A stretch of 64,000 nucleotides of DNA from Fragilariopsis cylindrus CCMP1102 (taxonomy: Eukaryota; Bacillariophyta; Bacillariophyceae; Bacillariales; Bacillariaceae). The position numbers and the translations under genes were made by a program. This document shows positions 44,776 to 56,717 of this stretch, piece after piece; positions within the stretch are counted from its first letter, which is position 1; every line of letters starts with the position of its first letter. The notes under the pieces were generated by a model. The model was given only the letters and a program-made list of their open reading frames with translations, did no database searches and had not been told where the DNA came from. The stretch spans positions 62,001 through 126,000 of the forward strand of contig FMBT01000304.1 in the NCBI GenBank assembly GCA_900095095.1. The letters run 5' to 3'.

Positions 44776-46029
44776 CCCCCCTCCCTTCCCCTTTTGCCAT
44801 GTAGACTGACTCGACTCAATCAGACAAATCAATAATACAATTCAATAAAATAATCAATCCAAAAATTATATGAAAACCTAATCCAACTAAATATTCATTG
44901 CTAGTTGTTATAGTAATAAATAGTAGTAGTTGGTCACTAAGCACTTGGATTAAACTGGTGCACCAACACTCAGCAATAAACTTGGTCCACAACTTGGCAA
45001 GCTACTTGATGACTCATTTGGTACCTCATCTCACTCAGAAGCTTGGTCATGAATGGTCATTAACTCCTAGGAGCCCAGAACTTGAGACAGAACTTGGGAT
45101 AGTAATCCAAATAGTGGTCAGACCAACAGTATGAATATATAGCTACAAGAACCTCACTCTCAGATCAACACTCGATGATGATGCACTTGGATCCTTGCTA
45201 CTAGAGATAAACTTAGAGAAGAAGAACTTCAACTCCAAATGAAACTTGTTGGTGGTACAATAAGGTCTGGTTCCAAGCTCACTCTGGTATGAATGGAACA
45301 AAATGAGATCCATAATTGGAATTAACAATTGTAACAGAACTATGACCACCACTTACTTGTGCTGCAGGCAGTGCTCGAAATTGAATAATCAATCAAGACT
45401 TGAAACTAGAACTAGACTGTGATGCATTCATTTTAACAAACAACATAATCAATCAATTATTTCACACTCTCTTCATAATATTTTGTACCAATTTAATTTA
45501 GGAACTTCTTTGATGAAGTGAGACACTCTTATTGTTGCATTCCCCTTCCATAATAGAAGGAATGTGTTTTGATTTATTTTGTATCATCACCCTCAAAATT
45601 GGGTTCATGTCGATATGCTTTGTTCTTGTTGTCACTCATGATACTGATGGATGCTGAATGTTGAGTTTGTCGATCGATACAGTATTGTTACTTTGTTGTC
45701 TTGTTGATGTGTAGTGTACAGGGCCACACCCTTCGTTTAAAAAAAAAAATTGATTCACGCATTTACTTCGTAACTCACTCAGCAAAAATAAATGACGTTC
45801 AAACGGGGTCAATCAATCACAATAATTCTCATCTGACGGTGTCAGTCGTGTGTCAGTCAAACAAGAGCAAACAAACATCCAAAGAGATCAGGTAATAATA
45901 TCATCTACCACTCACAAACATCGAACAGGCGAGACAGTAAAGAAAGAAAGAAAGAAAGAAGGACAAAGAAGATAACAGCCAGGAAGGAACAACAAGAGAG
46001 AGAAAGAGAGAAAGAGAGAAAGAAAGAAG

Positions 46030-47100
46030 ATGAGAATTTTCAACAGTAGCGTCGTTTCAGCGATTCTTTTGTCGGCAGCCACGATGACTGATGCCTTTAC
46101 ACCGATTAATATCATCAAACACACCAACATCAACATCAACAAGAATAGTGATGCTCGTATCAGTAGTAGCAGTAGTAACAGCAACAGCAACAGCTGTATC
46201 GTCTTGTCATCTTCATCTACTACAGAGGAACAACAAGAACAACCCTGTGATATGCCCTCCGATATGGAAGAAATTGATGGTACCTTAAAAAATTCCAAAG
46301 CATTACGGAATGCTCTTGTCACAAATGTGGATGGTGAACAAATTGCATTAGGTGATATGTTGGGACTTGAAAAAGATAAACCAATGACATCAGTGGTGGT
46401 ATTTTTAAGACATATGGGATGACGTAAGTTTACTTAAATTAAATGTGAATCAATATTTGCTTGTCTTTCTATTCTATTCTATTGAATCGTATATCATCAT
46501 TCAATCGTTGCCTTTTCTTCTCTACTAACAATCTTGCTTTTCCTTGATCCAATTCGATTCGACTCTACTGCATCTGCGACAACAACAATACATTACAAAC
46601 AAAACAAAACAACAGCCTATTGCTGGACGTATGCCAATGAATGGCAAAACGTACAGCAAAAATTAAATGATCATAATATAGTAGGACCAATATTTGTTTC
46701 GGTGGGTGATTCTGAGAAATTAAATACTTTCTTAGATAAAAATCCTTTGATCAATAGAAATAATATGTTTGTCGATGACTCCACCACATTTGATGCCTAT
46801 GACACTGTTGGATTTACAAAAAAATTTACTGACACGTCCCCAGAAGATGCCAAGGCTGTGAATTTAAAACCACCCTCCTTAAATTTTAAACAATGGATCA
46901 CATATATAACATCAGTTGGTACATTAAGTCCAATACCAAAAGATGGTGTCAAGATAGGTGGTGGTGTACCAGAAGGTGTATTACGACTGGGTGGTACATT
47001 CGTTGTCAAAGGGGATGATATTATCTATCAATGGAATGATCGTTTACCAGGTGATCATCCAAATATTGAGGAAATATTATCGATTGCTGTTAGTTCCTAA
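46030..47100 (+). CDS. Peroxiredoxin-like (AhpC-TSA_2/PRXL2) selenoprotein with UxxC site, plastid-type presequence
   Basis: Exon 1 is 46030-46423 and exon 2 is 46616-47100. The donor is GTAAGT and the acceptor AACAACAG, phase 1, giving 292 residues with one in-frame TGA at 46420-46422 (codon 131). Across the splice the site reads VVVFLRHMG-U-PYC-WTYANEWQ. In this thioredoxin-fold family the place is held by CxxC, so TGA is read as selenocysteine and Cys134 is the resolving residue. The downstream pattern fits the family: GPIFVSVGDSEKLNTFLDKN, DDSTTFDAYDTVGF, GGVPEGVLRLGGTFVV. The N-terminus is a signal peptide ending TMTDAF-TP, an ASAFAP-like site, which predicts transport into the plastid. 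It is related to vertebrate SelU. The TGA lies one base before the exon junction. A possible but oversized SECIS-like fold is at 47264-47362. Confidence 0.85.
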
Positions 47101-47845
47101 AAAGCAAGCATTGGTTTCAGTAACATAGCACGACTGTTACGATTACGATTATTATTATTATGGTTATTATGATGATTATTATTATTATTATTTGACTGAA
47201 ACGAAACAAAACAAAACAACACACGAACAAACTAAATCTGAAACAAAAAACAGACAGTAAAGAATGACGTCTTTTTTATATTGTTATTTACGAAAACAAA
47301 ATACAACCTCCTCTGGGAGGACTGTTTTTTATATGGTACTCTAATAGTACAAAAGACTGACATTTACTTTTTAATAAAAACAGACAAACATGTTGTGCGT
47401 ATGCTTTATGTTACCTTCCGTCAATAATGCAAATAATAGAATACTATAATGTAATTTATATTTTTAAAAATAATATCATTATAACTATACTGAAGTTATA
47501 TGTAGGACCTGAACACGTCTTTTCCTGTCATAGTTACAATCATAGCCGTGACATGATGTCATGTCATGTCATGTCATATCGTCATCGTTGTCTTTTTTTT
47601 CGTTCCCCATGAATTACATCTACCGACGAACTCCCCGCTCCTCGACCTGCCTGTTGTTGTGGCTGTTATTCTCGTTACTAATGGCCATTCTTTCAACCTC
47701 ATCTACGATCGATTCCTTTTCTTCGAGAATGATACTGATGTCGGTGGAAGCGGCTAAACGGACACGCGAATATATAATCAATCATATGAGAGATACAGTA
47801 CTGTACAGTAATACCCAACCATTATCGCGCAACTTAGTCTTCCCG
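47101..47845. other. 3' spacer and possible SECIS region
   Basis: Holds the 3' UTR of the selenoprotein, with a strong small hairpin CCTCC-TCTG-GGAGG near 47310 and the ATGAC/CTGAC bracketed fold at 47264-47362. Tandem GTCAT units lie at 47550-47580. An open frame on the plus strand at 47609-47908 (MNYIYRRTPRSSTCLLLWLL, signal-peptide-like start) runs antisense into the neighbouring gene's 3' end; I consider it doubtful. Confidence 0.4.
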
Positions 47846-50369
47846 TCAGAGACTACATCCACGAATAGAATTATAACAACCACATTTATTACTGTTACTG
47901 ATGGATAGTTCATCATAGGATATCATCACACGTCGTTTTTTAATATCATGTTTGTAATCTTGTGTCTTATTATCAAAAACAACACATGATACAGACGATA
48001 TTGTTTCACATTTGTTAAGTGCCCGTGTGTGTTTATTAAAATCACGTAATGATGTAGCAACCTTCAATCGGATCTCAGATCGATTTGCGATTGGTACCCA
48101 AAATCCACGTTGGTCCCATTTCAAGAACCGTCCCCTCCGACGTTCAACTTCCTCAACAATCGACCATGTAAAATCACGTTTAGCTGTTTGTGTTAATGTT
48201 GCATGATCAGTCTTCCTTTCTTCAAGAAGTCCCTTAAATAGTGTATTACCAGGATGGAACATACATGGCTTTGTTCGTTCATATAGAACATCATGAAGTC
48301 GAGGACATTCAATTGCACCATAACATGCACCAGGTACAAGTGGATCACTTTTCCTATTACTACTTGTAGAAGAAGGATCACCAGAAAAGGAAGAGCGAGA
48401 AGCGGCTAATGCTGCTTGCTTTTCAAGCATAACACGTGTCTTGTACCATTGTGTATAATTCTTCGTTTTGATTTTACCACTTTCTGTTGTTGGTAATACC
48501 TGTGTTGGGATGCCATACCCCATGAGCTGGTATTGTATTTCTTGTTGTTCGCCTGAAGTGTCGTGTGTGCATTTGTATGTGCATGTGGTAATAAAGAGAG
48601 AGTGAGTGAGTGAGTGGAAATGCAGTTGTAACGTTACGTTACGTAATGTAACGTAACGCACTATATCGCAACACAATCGTACTGTACATCGTACCACACC
48701 GTACTTATATTTTACTTACCGGTATGGAAATTAGCTCTTGCACGTATATCTGATCCAATAACTACCATGAAAAATGAACGTATGAAATTAAATAATGGTG
48801 TATCTGGCCAACAAAAATGTATACCAACTACACGTAATGGGCTTGCCTTCAAACTTTTACGACATACCCTTCTTTCTTCTTGTAGTGGCATTCGTATATT
48901 AGTTGATTTACCTGGCCACATAACAAATAAACAACCATTCCTTTGTGTATCAACATCTTCTGATGCAACTGTTAATACGTATAAGAATATCTTTACCTGT
49001 TTTAGGGTAGCAGTTAGTTCGTTAGTTAAGTAAAAGAAGAATCGATCGATGAGCGCAAAATCAAAAAAATGAAAGAAAAAGTGAGCGAAATATTGAAATT
49101 CTCTTTTTTATCATTCACGATTAAAAATGATTCTTGATTGATTGATTATTCATTCACTCATCCATCGCCGATCCGGGATTGAAAGAAGAATCAGAACGAA
49201 TGCCGGAAATAAATAACTTTTTTAATTTGTAAACTAAACTGCTACTATCGGCACAACAATGGTGGTACAATGGTACAGTTGTGCAATCAATCAATCAATA
49301 TATGGTACTGTATATAGTACAGTACAGTACAGTACAGCACAGTACTAGGACTAGTAAGTTTTTTACTTACTCTAATGATATGATTATGTGACATAATATC
49401 AGATAATATAACCATAACTCTTCTGCCACTTCTATCACGATATGGTAATAATTGAACTAAACCACTTCGTAGTATACTTTTATCACCTTTCCCTTTAAAG
49501 TCTGTTGTACGTAATGGTCTTTTAAGAACATCGATACCAAATAATTTATATATTAAATCTAAATATACACATAATCGTATTGCTGCTTTTTTTGGATCAA
49601 ATAATTCTGCTCTTAAAAAACGTAATTGAAATTTACGTGATGTAACATAAGAACTTGAACTTGAATTACTTGTACTTGTACTTGTACCAGTAGATGTAGA
49701 TGAACCAGTAGTAGAATCAGTAGAGGATTCAGTAGATTTAGAGGATGAAGTTGTTGTTTCAAATAATAATGTCTTGTTGTTGGACGATGTTGTGGCAATC
49801 GTATATGCAACTTTGTCTTTAATATTAATATTCTTTATTTCATATAATAATTCTTTAATTGAGTTATTTAACATAGCAGGATTTTCAGTAATTGCCATAT
49901 TATATACACCATGTATTTCTTCATTAATTTGATTCCGATCATTAAATGATAATTCCATTAATTCTTTTGTTAGTAGTGTACTAATATCACAGAATGGTTT
50001 TCCTGGTGTAGCAGCAGCAGCAGCAGCAGCATCTACTGTTGTTGTACTACGTGAGTGAGAGTTTTCGTTGTTGGAGGATTTTTCGTTTTGCTCTTCAGTT
50101 AAAGATGGTGAATGTGATCTATAACTACTATCATCCGATGGATTACCGCTGCTACTAGCTTGCGATGGCCTGCTGCTATTACTACTACGACTACTAACTT
50201 GATTGTTGTTAGTATTTATTTCGTTTTCGTTTTCGTTTTGTTGTTGCTGCCGCAGCTCTTGTTGACAACGTCGACGATCATCTTCGTGTTGACAATGATG
50301 TTCATCATCATCATCATCATCAGACGAGAGGGAGAATACGTCATCGTATTCGAATAGTTTCGGTGCCAT
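47846..50369 (-). CDS. CRAL-TRIO (Sec14-like) protein with C-terminal DUF6824
   Basis: Three exons: 50369-49371, 48996-48720 and 48552-47846. Donors are GTAAGT, phases 0 and 1, giving 660 residues. Residues 1-130 are acidic and Ser/Asn-rich (DDDDDDEHH). About 130-300 form a helical part with CDISTLLTKELMELSFNDRN. The Sec14 lipid-binding core spans exons 1-2: RSGRRVMVILSDI, FLYVLTVASEDVDTQRNG, CLFVMWPGKS, PLRVVGIHFCWPDTPLFNFI. It ends in exon 3 with YQLMGYGIPTQVLPTTESGK. From about 513 to 600 comes DUF6824: DVLYERTKPCMFHPGNTLFK, then GRFLKWDQRGFWVPI and KVATSLRDF. The usual FGRG of DUF6824 is YERT here. The pairing of a phosphoinositide/lipid-transfer fold with DUF6824 is a diatom-type architecture. 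Function unknown. Confidence 0.82.
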
Positions 50370-51371
50370 ACTTGAGTGTACTTGATTTGACTTGAGCGTA
50401 CTTGATTTGACTTGATTTGATTTGAGCTGAGTTGAATTGAATTGAATTGAATTGAATTGAATTAATTTGAGTGTACTTGACTTTAGTTAAGTTTTGAGAG
50501 GAGCGAATTGTTTTGATTTTCAGTGTTGCACGCTTGCGATTGCTTGGTAAAGTAAAGAGGAATGGTACATACTGTACACCTGGGGGGGGAGGGGTCTTGT
50601 CTCAATGAGGTTGGATGCTTTGAATACTGTATTTCGATAACGATTAGCGCGACGGATTGTTATAAGAATGAACAACACAACGAGCGAAGGATTACGTAAA
50701 AAATAATTCTTCTTTGTTCTCTTGACGTGCTTTTAAAAGAATTTAATCCGGGAATTGTGAATGGTGCCAGAGGTGTTTTTTTTGCACTTCTTGCATCCTA
50801 TCAAAATGTGAGACGAGAGGTGAATTGGAAAGTTACCGTCCGTACTACTGTAGCCCTCGTCACTGCTGTGTTTGTTGTCGTGTAACTGTACATTGATCAG
50901 TCGAACTAGTCGAATAATCAAGCAATCATTACATCGCTACTCCATGTGCTTTCTTGGCGCAAAAGTCGGTTATGCGCGATTTTTGAACATACTGTACTAT
51001 TAATGCTTAGACGCGATGAAGCAAGCACGCATCATAAATGAAATCATCAAGAGGCTGAGGTCAACCGTAACATAACGATAAGATTTTTAATTTTCAAAAA
51101 GCACATTATCTTCAACGACACACACAGACAGAAACCCAGCAAGCTTTCCATGAAGAGGCGCGTGACGACAACGACACATCTTTTTCAATCTCTCATTTAT
51201 TACAAGCAACAGACGAAGACAGTCCCCACCACCACCAGAACATAGTACCTAACTTACTGCCTGTAACGAATCACAAGCATCCGAATACAGTAGGCATAGA
51301 GAATAGCGTTGTGTCTTCTTCTCTATTGAGCAACCTACCTGGGAGATAGGACGCTACATACCGTAAGAAAA
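50370..51371. promoter_or_regulatory. Divergent promoter region, CRAL-TRIO / GPPxSFG protein
   Basis: 1.0 kb shared by two diverging genes. Near 50370-50470 repeated TTGAATTGAATTG and GTACTTGATTTGA units lie just upstream of the minus-strand ATG. Further out are a G8 tract at 50582-50589 and TACTGTAC palindromes (50565, 50990). No gene. Confidence 0.45.
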
Positions 51372-54300
51372 ATGATACTAATGCCTCGCTTACTCCCGCG
51401 GTTGCTATTACTACTACTATTACTTGTAGTGATAGAAAGGGATGATCATCAATACTATTGTATTGCCTTTCTTCCTCATAGTAGCAGCAGCAGCAGCAGC
51501 AATAACAACAACAACAACATCATCAGAGGGGAAGGCGTCTTCTCAAGAATATCATCGTCCAGGGGATTTTATAATAATAATAATAATAATGGTTTCGTTG
51601 GGGGTAATAATGATGTGATGATACCATCGTCGAACAATAATTTATTATTAAATCATCGTAGAGCAGTTCCTTCTCCTTCTCAAATAATAACAATGGTTGC
51701 TGCTACTGCATCCGGGGGATCGGAGGAAGGCGAATCCGAAGACAACGACGACTACAAGAATGCTGGAAAAAAGAATACAAAGAGTGATGGTAGTAGTAGT
51801 AGTATGTCATCAGAAGAGGCATGGGAATTTGCTATGCAATTAGAAGATCGATCTACATTTCAACCATCATCATCATCAAAGAAGATGAAGGGAGAAACAT
51901 CATCCGCAACGGCAACGCCGCCATCATCATCACAGCAACAGCAACAACTGCCAATATTTTCGGATCCAAAATTACAAGATATTGTGGAACAAGGTAGAAA
52001 GGTTGCAAAGGATTTATTAATGAATGATGATGGCGAAGACGATGATGATGATGGTAACGGTGAAGACTTCCCATCGTCATCGTCATCCACAGCAACAAGC
52101 GTATCATCATCATCATCATCAAATGATGATGACGACGATGATGATGATACTCTTGAAGACGACGAATTATCACTAGAAGATATGGCAGAACAATGGATGC
52201 AATCGCATAATCAGAATGACAATAACGATAGTGATGAAAGTGTCGCCAAAGAGGAGAAGAAAGACGACGATGACGAGGACGACTCATCATTATCAGTAAG
52301 TGCCGCTGAGGAGGACGACCGTAGTACCGAAGTATTAGGTGATATGCAGGAGAATATGGAAGACATTGAGAAATTAATGGATACAGAAATACCAGATATT
52401 GGTCTAACTGATGAAGATATTGAAAATGTAAGACAATTATTAATTGGCAGTACTAGTAAAGGAGATGGAGACGATGCTGACAACAATGATAATGACGATG
52501 AAAGCAACAGGATGATGAAAGAAATGTTATTAAATGCCTTTGATACCGGTGAATTAGAAGATGTCTTACAAGATCCTGTTGAATGGCAAAAAATTGTTCG
52601 ATTAGGTCTTGGAATAAATTCCAGTAATGATGACAATAATGATGATGAAGGAGCAAGTGAAGTAGAAGCGGAACAAGAAAACAATGATGAAGTAGTTATG
52701 TCTACTAATTCTTCTGATGACGTTGAAGTCACAAACAAGAATAAGAATGATAGTAATGACGACGACGAAGAGATAACAACGGAGGAAGAGAAGGAGGTTA
52801 CGGAGGACGAGGAGGTATTAGATCCAATGTCAGAATTAAAACGTCGACTTGCAGGAGCAGAAGCGGTTTTAGAAGTACCAGTATCTGCTGAAGTAGAAGC
52901 AGCAGATCATGGACTGAGAAATGATGGAGGAGTTGGTGGTCCTAGTCTTGCAGAACGGATCAATGCTGGTTCAGGAATGTTAACATCAACAACGAAGTCC
53001 AACAATAAAGATACTACTAATGATGTTGTGAAAGACGTCAAGAAGAAAAAGGAAAAGATCAAGATGCCATCACGTACACCACCATTACCACCACCACCAC
53101 TGCCGCCACCACCAACGAGTGATGATAAATACTTTAAAGCACAAAGACAACAGGAACAACAACAAAAACGACAACGACCACGGCAAAGAACCGATAAAGA
53201 TAATTTGTTTGAAGTTATTGGTCGAACGGTAGGAGGTGGTACTACAGGGAATATTGATAAGAAGGTTGTTGGTGGTGGTGACAGTGGTGGTGGTCCACCT
53301 GCATCATTTGGTGAATCTGTTGCAGCTTCGTCTAGTAGTAAAGCAGGTGCAAGTGATGCCACAGGAAATAAGCAACAGCAGCAACAAGATCAATCAACAC
53401 CACCACCACCACCACCACCAGTAATACCAGAAGAATTGAAGAAAAAAGGACCACCATCAACATTTGGTTCTTCTGTTGCTCAAGCAAGTGGTGCACAAAC
53501 GGGTATTATTCCACCTGCTGATATTGATCGAACTATTGATCCAGGGGAGATTGCTGGTAGCAAACAAAATAATAAGAACTCAAATGATAACGACAAAGGC
53601 CCACCTGCATCATTTGGTGTATCTGTTGCTATGGCAAGTTCTGGACAAGTGTCACCATCATTATTAAGTCGTGGTACAGCATCAACGGATGCCGCAACAA
53701 CAGGTAATGGTGGTGGTGGTGGTAGTAGTAGTAGTGAACCGATAAGTAGTAGTACCGGGAGTACAACGGGATCAGCATCAGCATCATCATCATCTATGAA
53801 GAAGTCACCATACGACAATATTATTGATGTACTTGATGTCGTATTTACTAAAAAAGACGACGATATCAAAAAGAGAAAGCAGAAATTATCTGCTACTGCC
53901 ACTACGCCTACTACTAAAAAAACATCAGCATCAGCATCGTCATCGCTGCCTCCGCCTCCTCAAAAGGTCAAGACTATCGATACCACTATCAATACCCCTA
54001 TTACCAAAAATCAGAAAGACCAGCAGCAGCAGAAAGAGGAGAAGAAGGAAATCAAAATACCACCTCCAGCAGCAACATCAACGAAAAAAATTCCCTTCCC
54101 AATGAAAGTGAGCGAAACTGTGAGGACAAAGACAACAGCGTCGACAGGACAAAGTAGTAGCCCTTTTCCAAAGAAGAAGGAGCTTGATGTTGTTGTCCCT
54201 TCCCCTCCTTCTGTTAATATTGGTCGTCGTATGATGCCCGATCTTAATAAAGATGATACTAAAAAAGACATGAAGAAGAATTCGATGAACGATCAGAATA

Positions 54301-56717
54301 ATGACCTACAAGTGAAGCAAGAAACAAAGCACACTAACGAGAAGCCTGTTGTTGTAGTGGAAGAAAAAGAAGACAAAGAAGAAGAAAAGAGTATGGAAGA
54401 TAGGGTCGCAGAATTGCTGAAGGAGGCTTTTTCATTAAGTAAAGAGGATAGTAGGGTTGCTGATTTATTGCAAGGAGTGGTTTCATTAACTGCCACTGGC
54501 AGTAGTAGTGGTAGTAGTAGTAAAATGGACCAAGATAAGAAGACGAAAAAGAAGGACACTATGGATATGGCAGATAACGAGAAAGATAACAGTGCCGACG
54601 CAAGTGTTGTTCCCGAAATAGCTTTGGACGATAATTCTGAGGAAGACGACGAGGAGGGTGAGGAGGAATTAGACGCAGACGATTTCGATGAGGATTACGA
54701 AGAAGATGAATTGGGAGAGGATGACAACGACGGGGACTATGAAGACGAAGACGATGAAGAAGATTACAGAAGAAACGATTCGAGAAACGATTCGAGAAAT
54801 GATTCAGAATCTCTCGATGAAAATTATCGCCGAGGCTCACCACCCGAGCCTAGGATTGAGAATGTAAGGATCGAGAATGAGTGGGGTGATGATGCATATA
54901 TAGAAACTCCTATACCGTTCGATAGAGACAATTATGACGCCAGAAGAAGGGGGGCTCGCTACGACGATGACGATTTTAGGCGTGAAAGAGACGGGTACGA
55001 TGATAGGTACGATGACGAGTACAACAGCTTTAGGGACAATAGGGGAAGGGGACCACTACCACGGCAGCGACGAGGACCGGAACCACCCATGCAATCTCGT
55101 GAATATTCTGTCCGACCACCACCATCTGTCCGGCCACCACCACCGCCTAAGCAACGTTTTGAGAGTGACGATGACTATTATTTTCTCAAATTTGGTTCTC
55201 CGCAACCTCCTCGGTTTAATGATGACATCGAAGACGCGTATTTTGAAGACGACGATGACTGGGATGATAATTATGACGAAGACGAAAACGACGACGACGA
55301 TTATGACGACGACGACGACGACGATGGGCTGCAACCTGGAAAGGTTCGACCGCAATTTGAAGTTTCCGATGACGGTCCCAAGGGACCACCGTCTTCATTT
55401 GGAAATTCTGTCGCTTCAGCAAGTATGTCGAAAACGGGCTATGCCCCGGTGTCGATGAAAGAAGATAATGATTCTCCGAACCGGGTTTCAGACGGCGAGA
55501 CGTACGACAACAACGATGACGGAGAAGATTGGGGCGAGGAAAAAGGGGCTAATACCGGTAGCATGATGTCTCCACAAGGAGTAAATAGGAGCGCTGTTAG
55601 TGGTGATGGAGGCGGTGGTGGCGGTGGTTCCCAACAACAGAAAGCATCATTTGTTGTATCTGAAGATGAAACCGATAGTGGAGGTCGAGGAAAGAAAGGT
55701 CCCCCTTCTTCGTTTGGGAAGTCCGTTGCTTCGGCTTCTGAATTTCAAACAGGTGAACTTCCACCACCTATCAAGGGTGAAACACCAACTGGAAGTATGG
55801 CTTCTCCCAAGAGAAAAATACCTCGTCCCGCTGCAGCTGGTGGTGGCAATCCGACCCCAGCCTCTACTACTAGTGGAGGAGGAGGGGGAAAGCAGCAACA
55901 AAAGAAAGCATTATTCGTTATTTCCGACGACGATGCTCCAGGTGTAAGATATTACGGTTTGTTGTTGCTATCGCTATCGCTATTTGTCTGTATCGTTCGT
56001 TGTTTTTCAAGCTCTTTCGTTCTATGCACCGGCACCTCTAACATACGCTGTCCTTCTCTTCTCTATAACAGGTACCTGATTTCGGTGGATCGGTTGCAGA
56101 AGCTAGTGGCTCTAAAACTGGATGGGCACCGAAGGCTACTAAGAAAGCAGTAAGAAACACAATAGACTCATCGGGTAGCGGCATGACCGGAGGAATGCGC
56201 CCAAGTGGAATTACACCGAAGAAATCTACTACGTCATCATCTCAGCGAACTCAACATCAACAAACACCTTCTCGTCCATCTTTTGGCTCGTCTGTGTAAG
56301 TTTGGTGATTCAATCTCCCTCAATTTGTTCAATTTGATAGACTACACCTTACTTCATGTGTACATCGTAACTAACTAACATGCGCGTTCATTGCTTCGAT
56401 CTGCTCTCCACCTCACTTACCACAGGTACGAAGCTTGTCCAACATTACCTACCGAGACGTATAATACGCCAAATAACACCCCTCTGGCACGTAAACAAAA
56501 ATTTGTGGCATCCGATTTGCAGCAAAAACTACAAAGGAATCCTGCAGTTAACCTACTCGACGGAGGTGCTTCGAAGGAACCACCTAGGACTTTACGATAT
56601 GCCGGTTCAATGATGGCAGCTCGGGTTCCGAAGACAGTCGACCAGGAACCACAGGAAACAACACCCGAAGAAGGGATAGAAGAAGATTCGGAAGAGGAAG
56701 AAAAGGCAAGTAAATAA
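51372..56717 (+). CDS. 1695-residue secretory/plastid-type acidic protein with GPPxSFGxSVA repeats
   Basis: Exons 51372-55943, 56072-56295 and 56426-56717, phases 0 and 2, all with GTAAG donors. A signal peptide (RLLPRLLLLLLLLVVIE) is followed by CIAF-LPHS, an ASAFAP-like site. Most of the chain is Asp/Glu, Ser and Pro low complexity. A 19-residue motif recurs six times: GPPASFGESVAASSSSKAG (641), GPPSTFGSSVAQASGAQTG (693), GPPASFGVSVAMASSGQVS (743), GPPSSFGNSVASASMSKTG (1338), GPPSSFGKSVASASEFQTG (1443) and VPDFGGSVAEASGSKTGW (1525). A seventh, degenerate PSFGSSVYEACP spans the last intron. The C-terminal 150 residues are the most ordered. Acidic repeats of this kind suit an unstructured matrix or assembly protein; this is inference. 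I do not recognise the family. Confidence 0.78.

Larger units (their letters stand above)
42460..46029. other. 3.6-kb gene-free region, repeat-rich
   Basis: Contains the second copy of the dispersed repeat (43095-44490), a duplicated C-tract segment (44681-44775), simple repeats before the next gene ((GAAA)n at 45940-46028) and several AT-rich stretches. 44900-45700 shows no gene. Confidence 0.6.

Noticed and set aside
45580-45630. CACCCTCAAAATTGGGTTCATG, reminiscent of retroelement boundary sequence
   Set aside because: No adjoining repeats or coding remains to support an element.
47609-47908. 100-codon plus-strand frame with signal-like start
   Set aside because: Overlaps the CRAL-TRIO gene antisense, has no similarity and a biased composition.
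52211-52738. Ser-rich minus-strand frames across 51.8-55.4 kb
   Set aside because: Mirror images of Asp/Glu and Ser codon runs in the 1695-residue gene.
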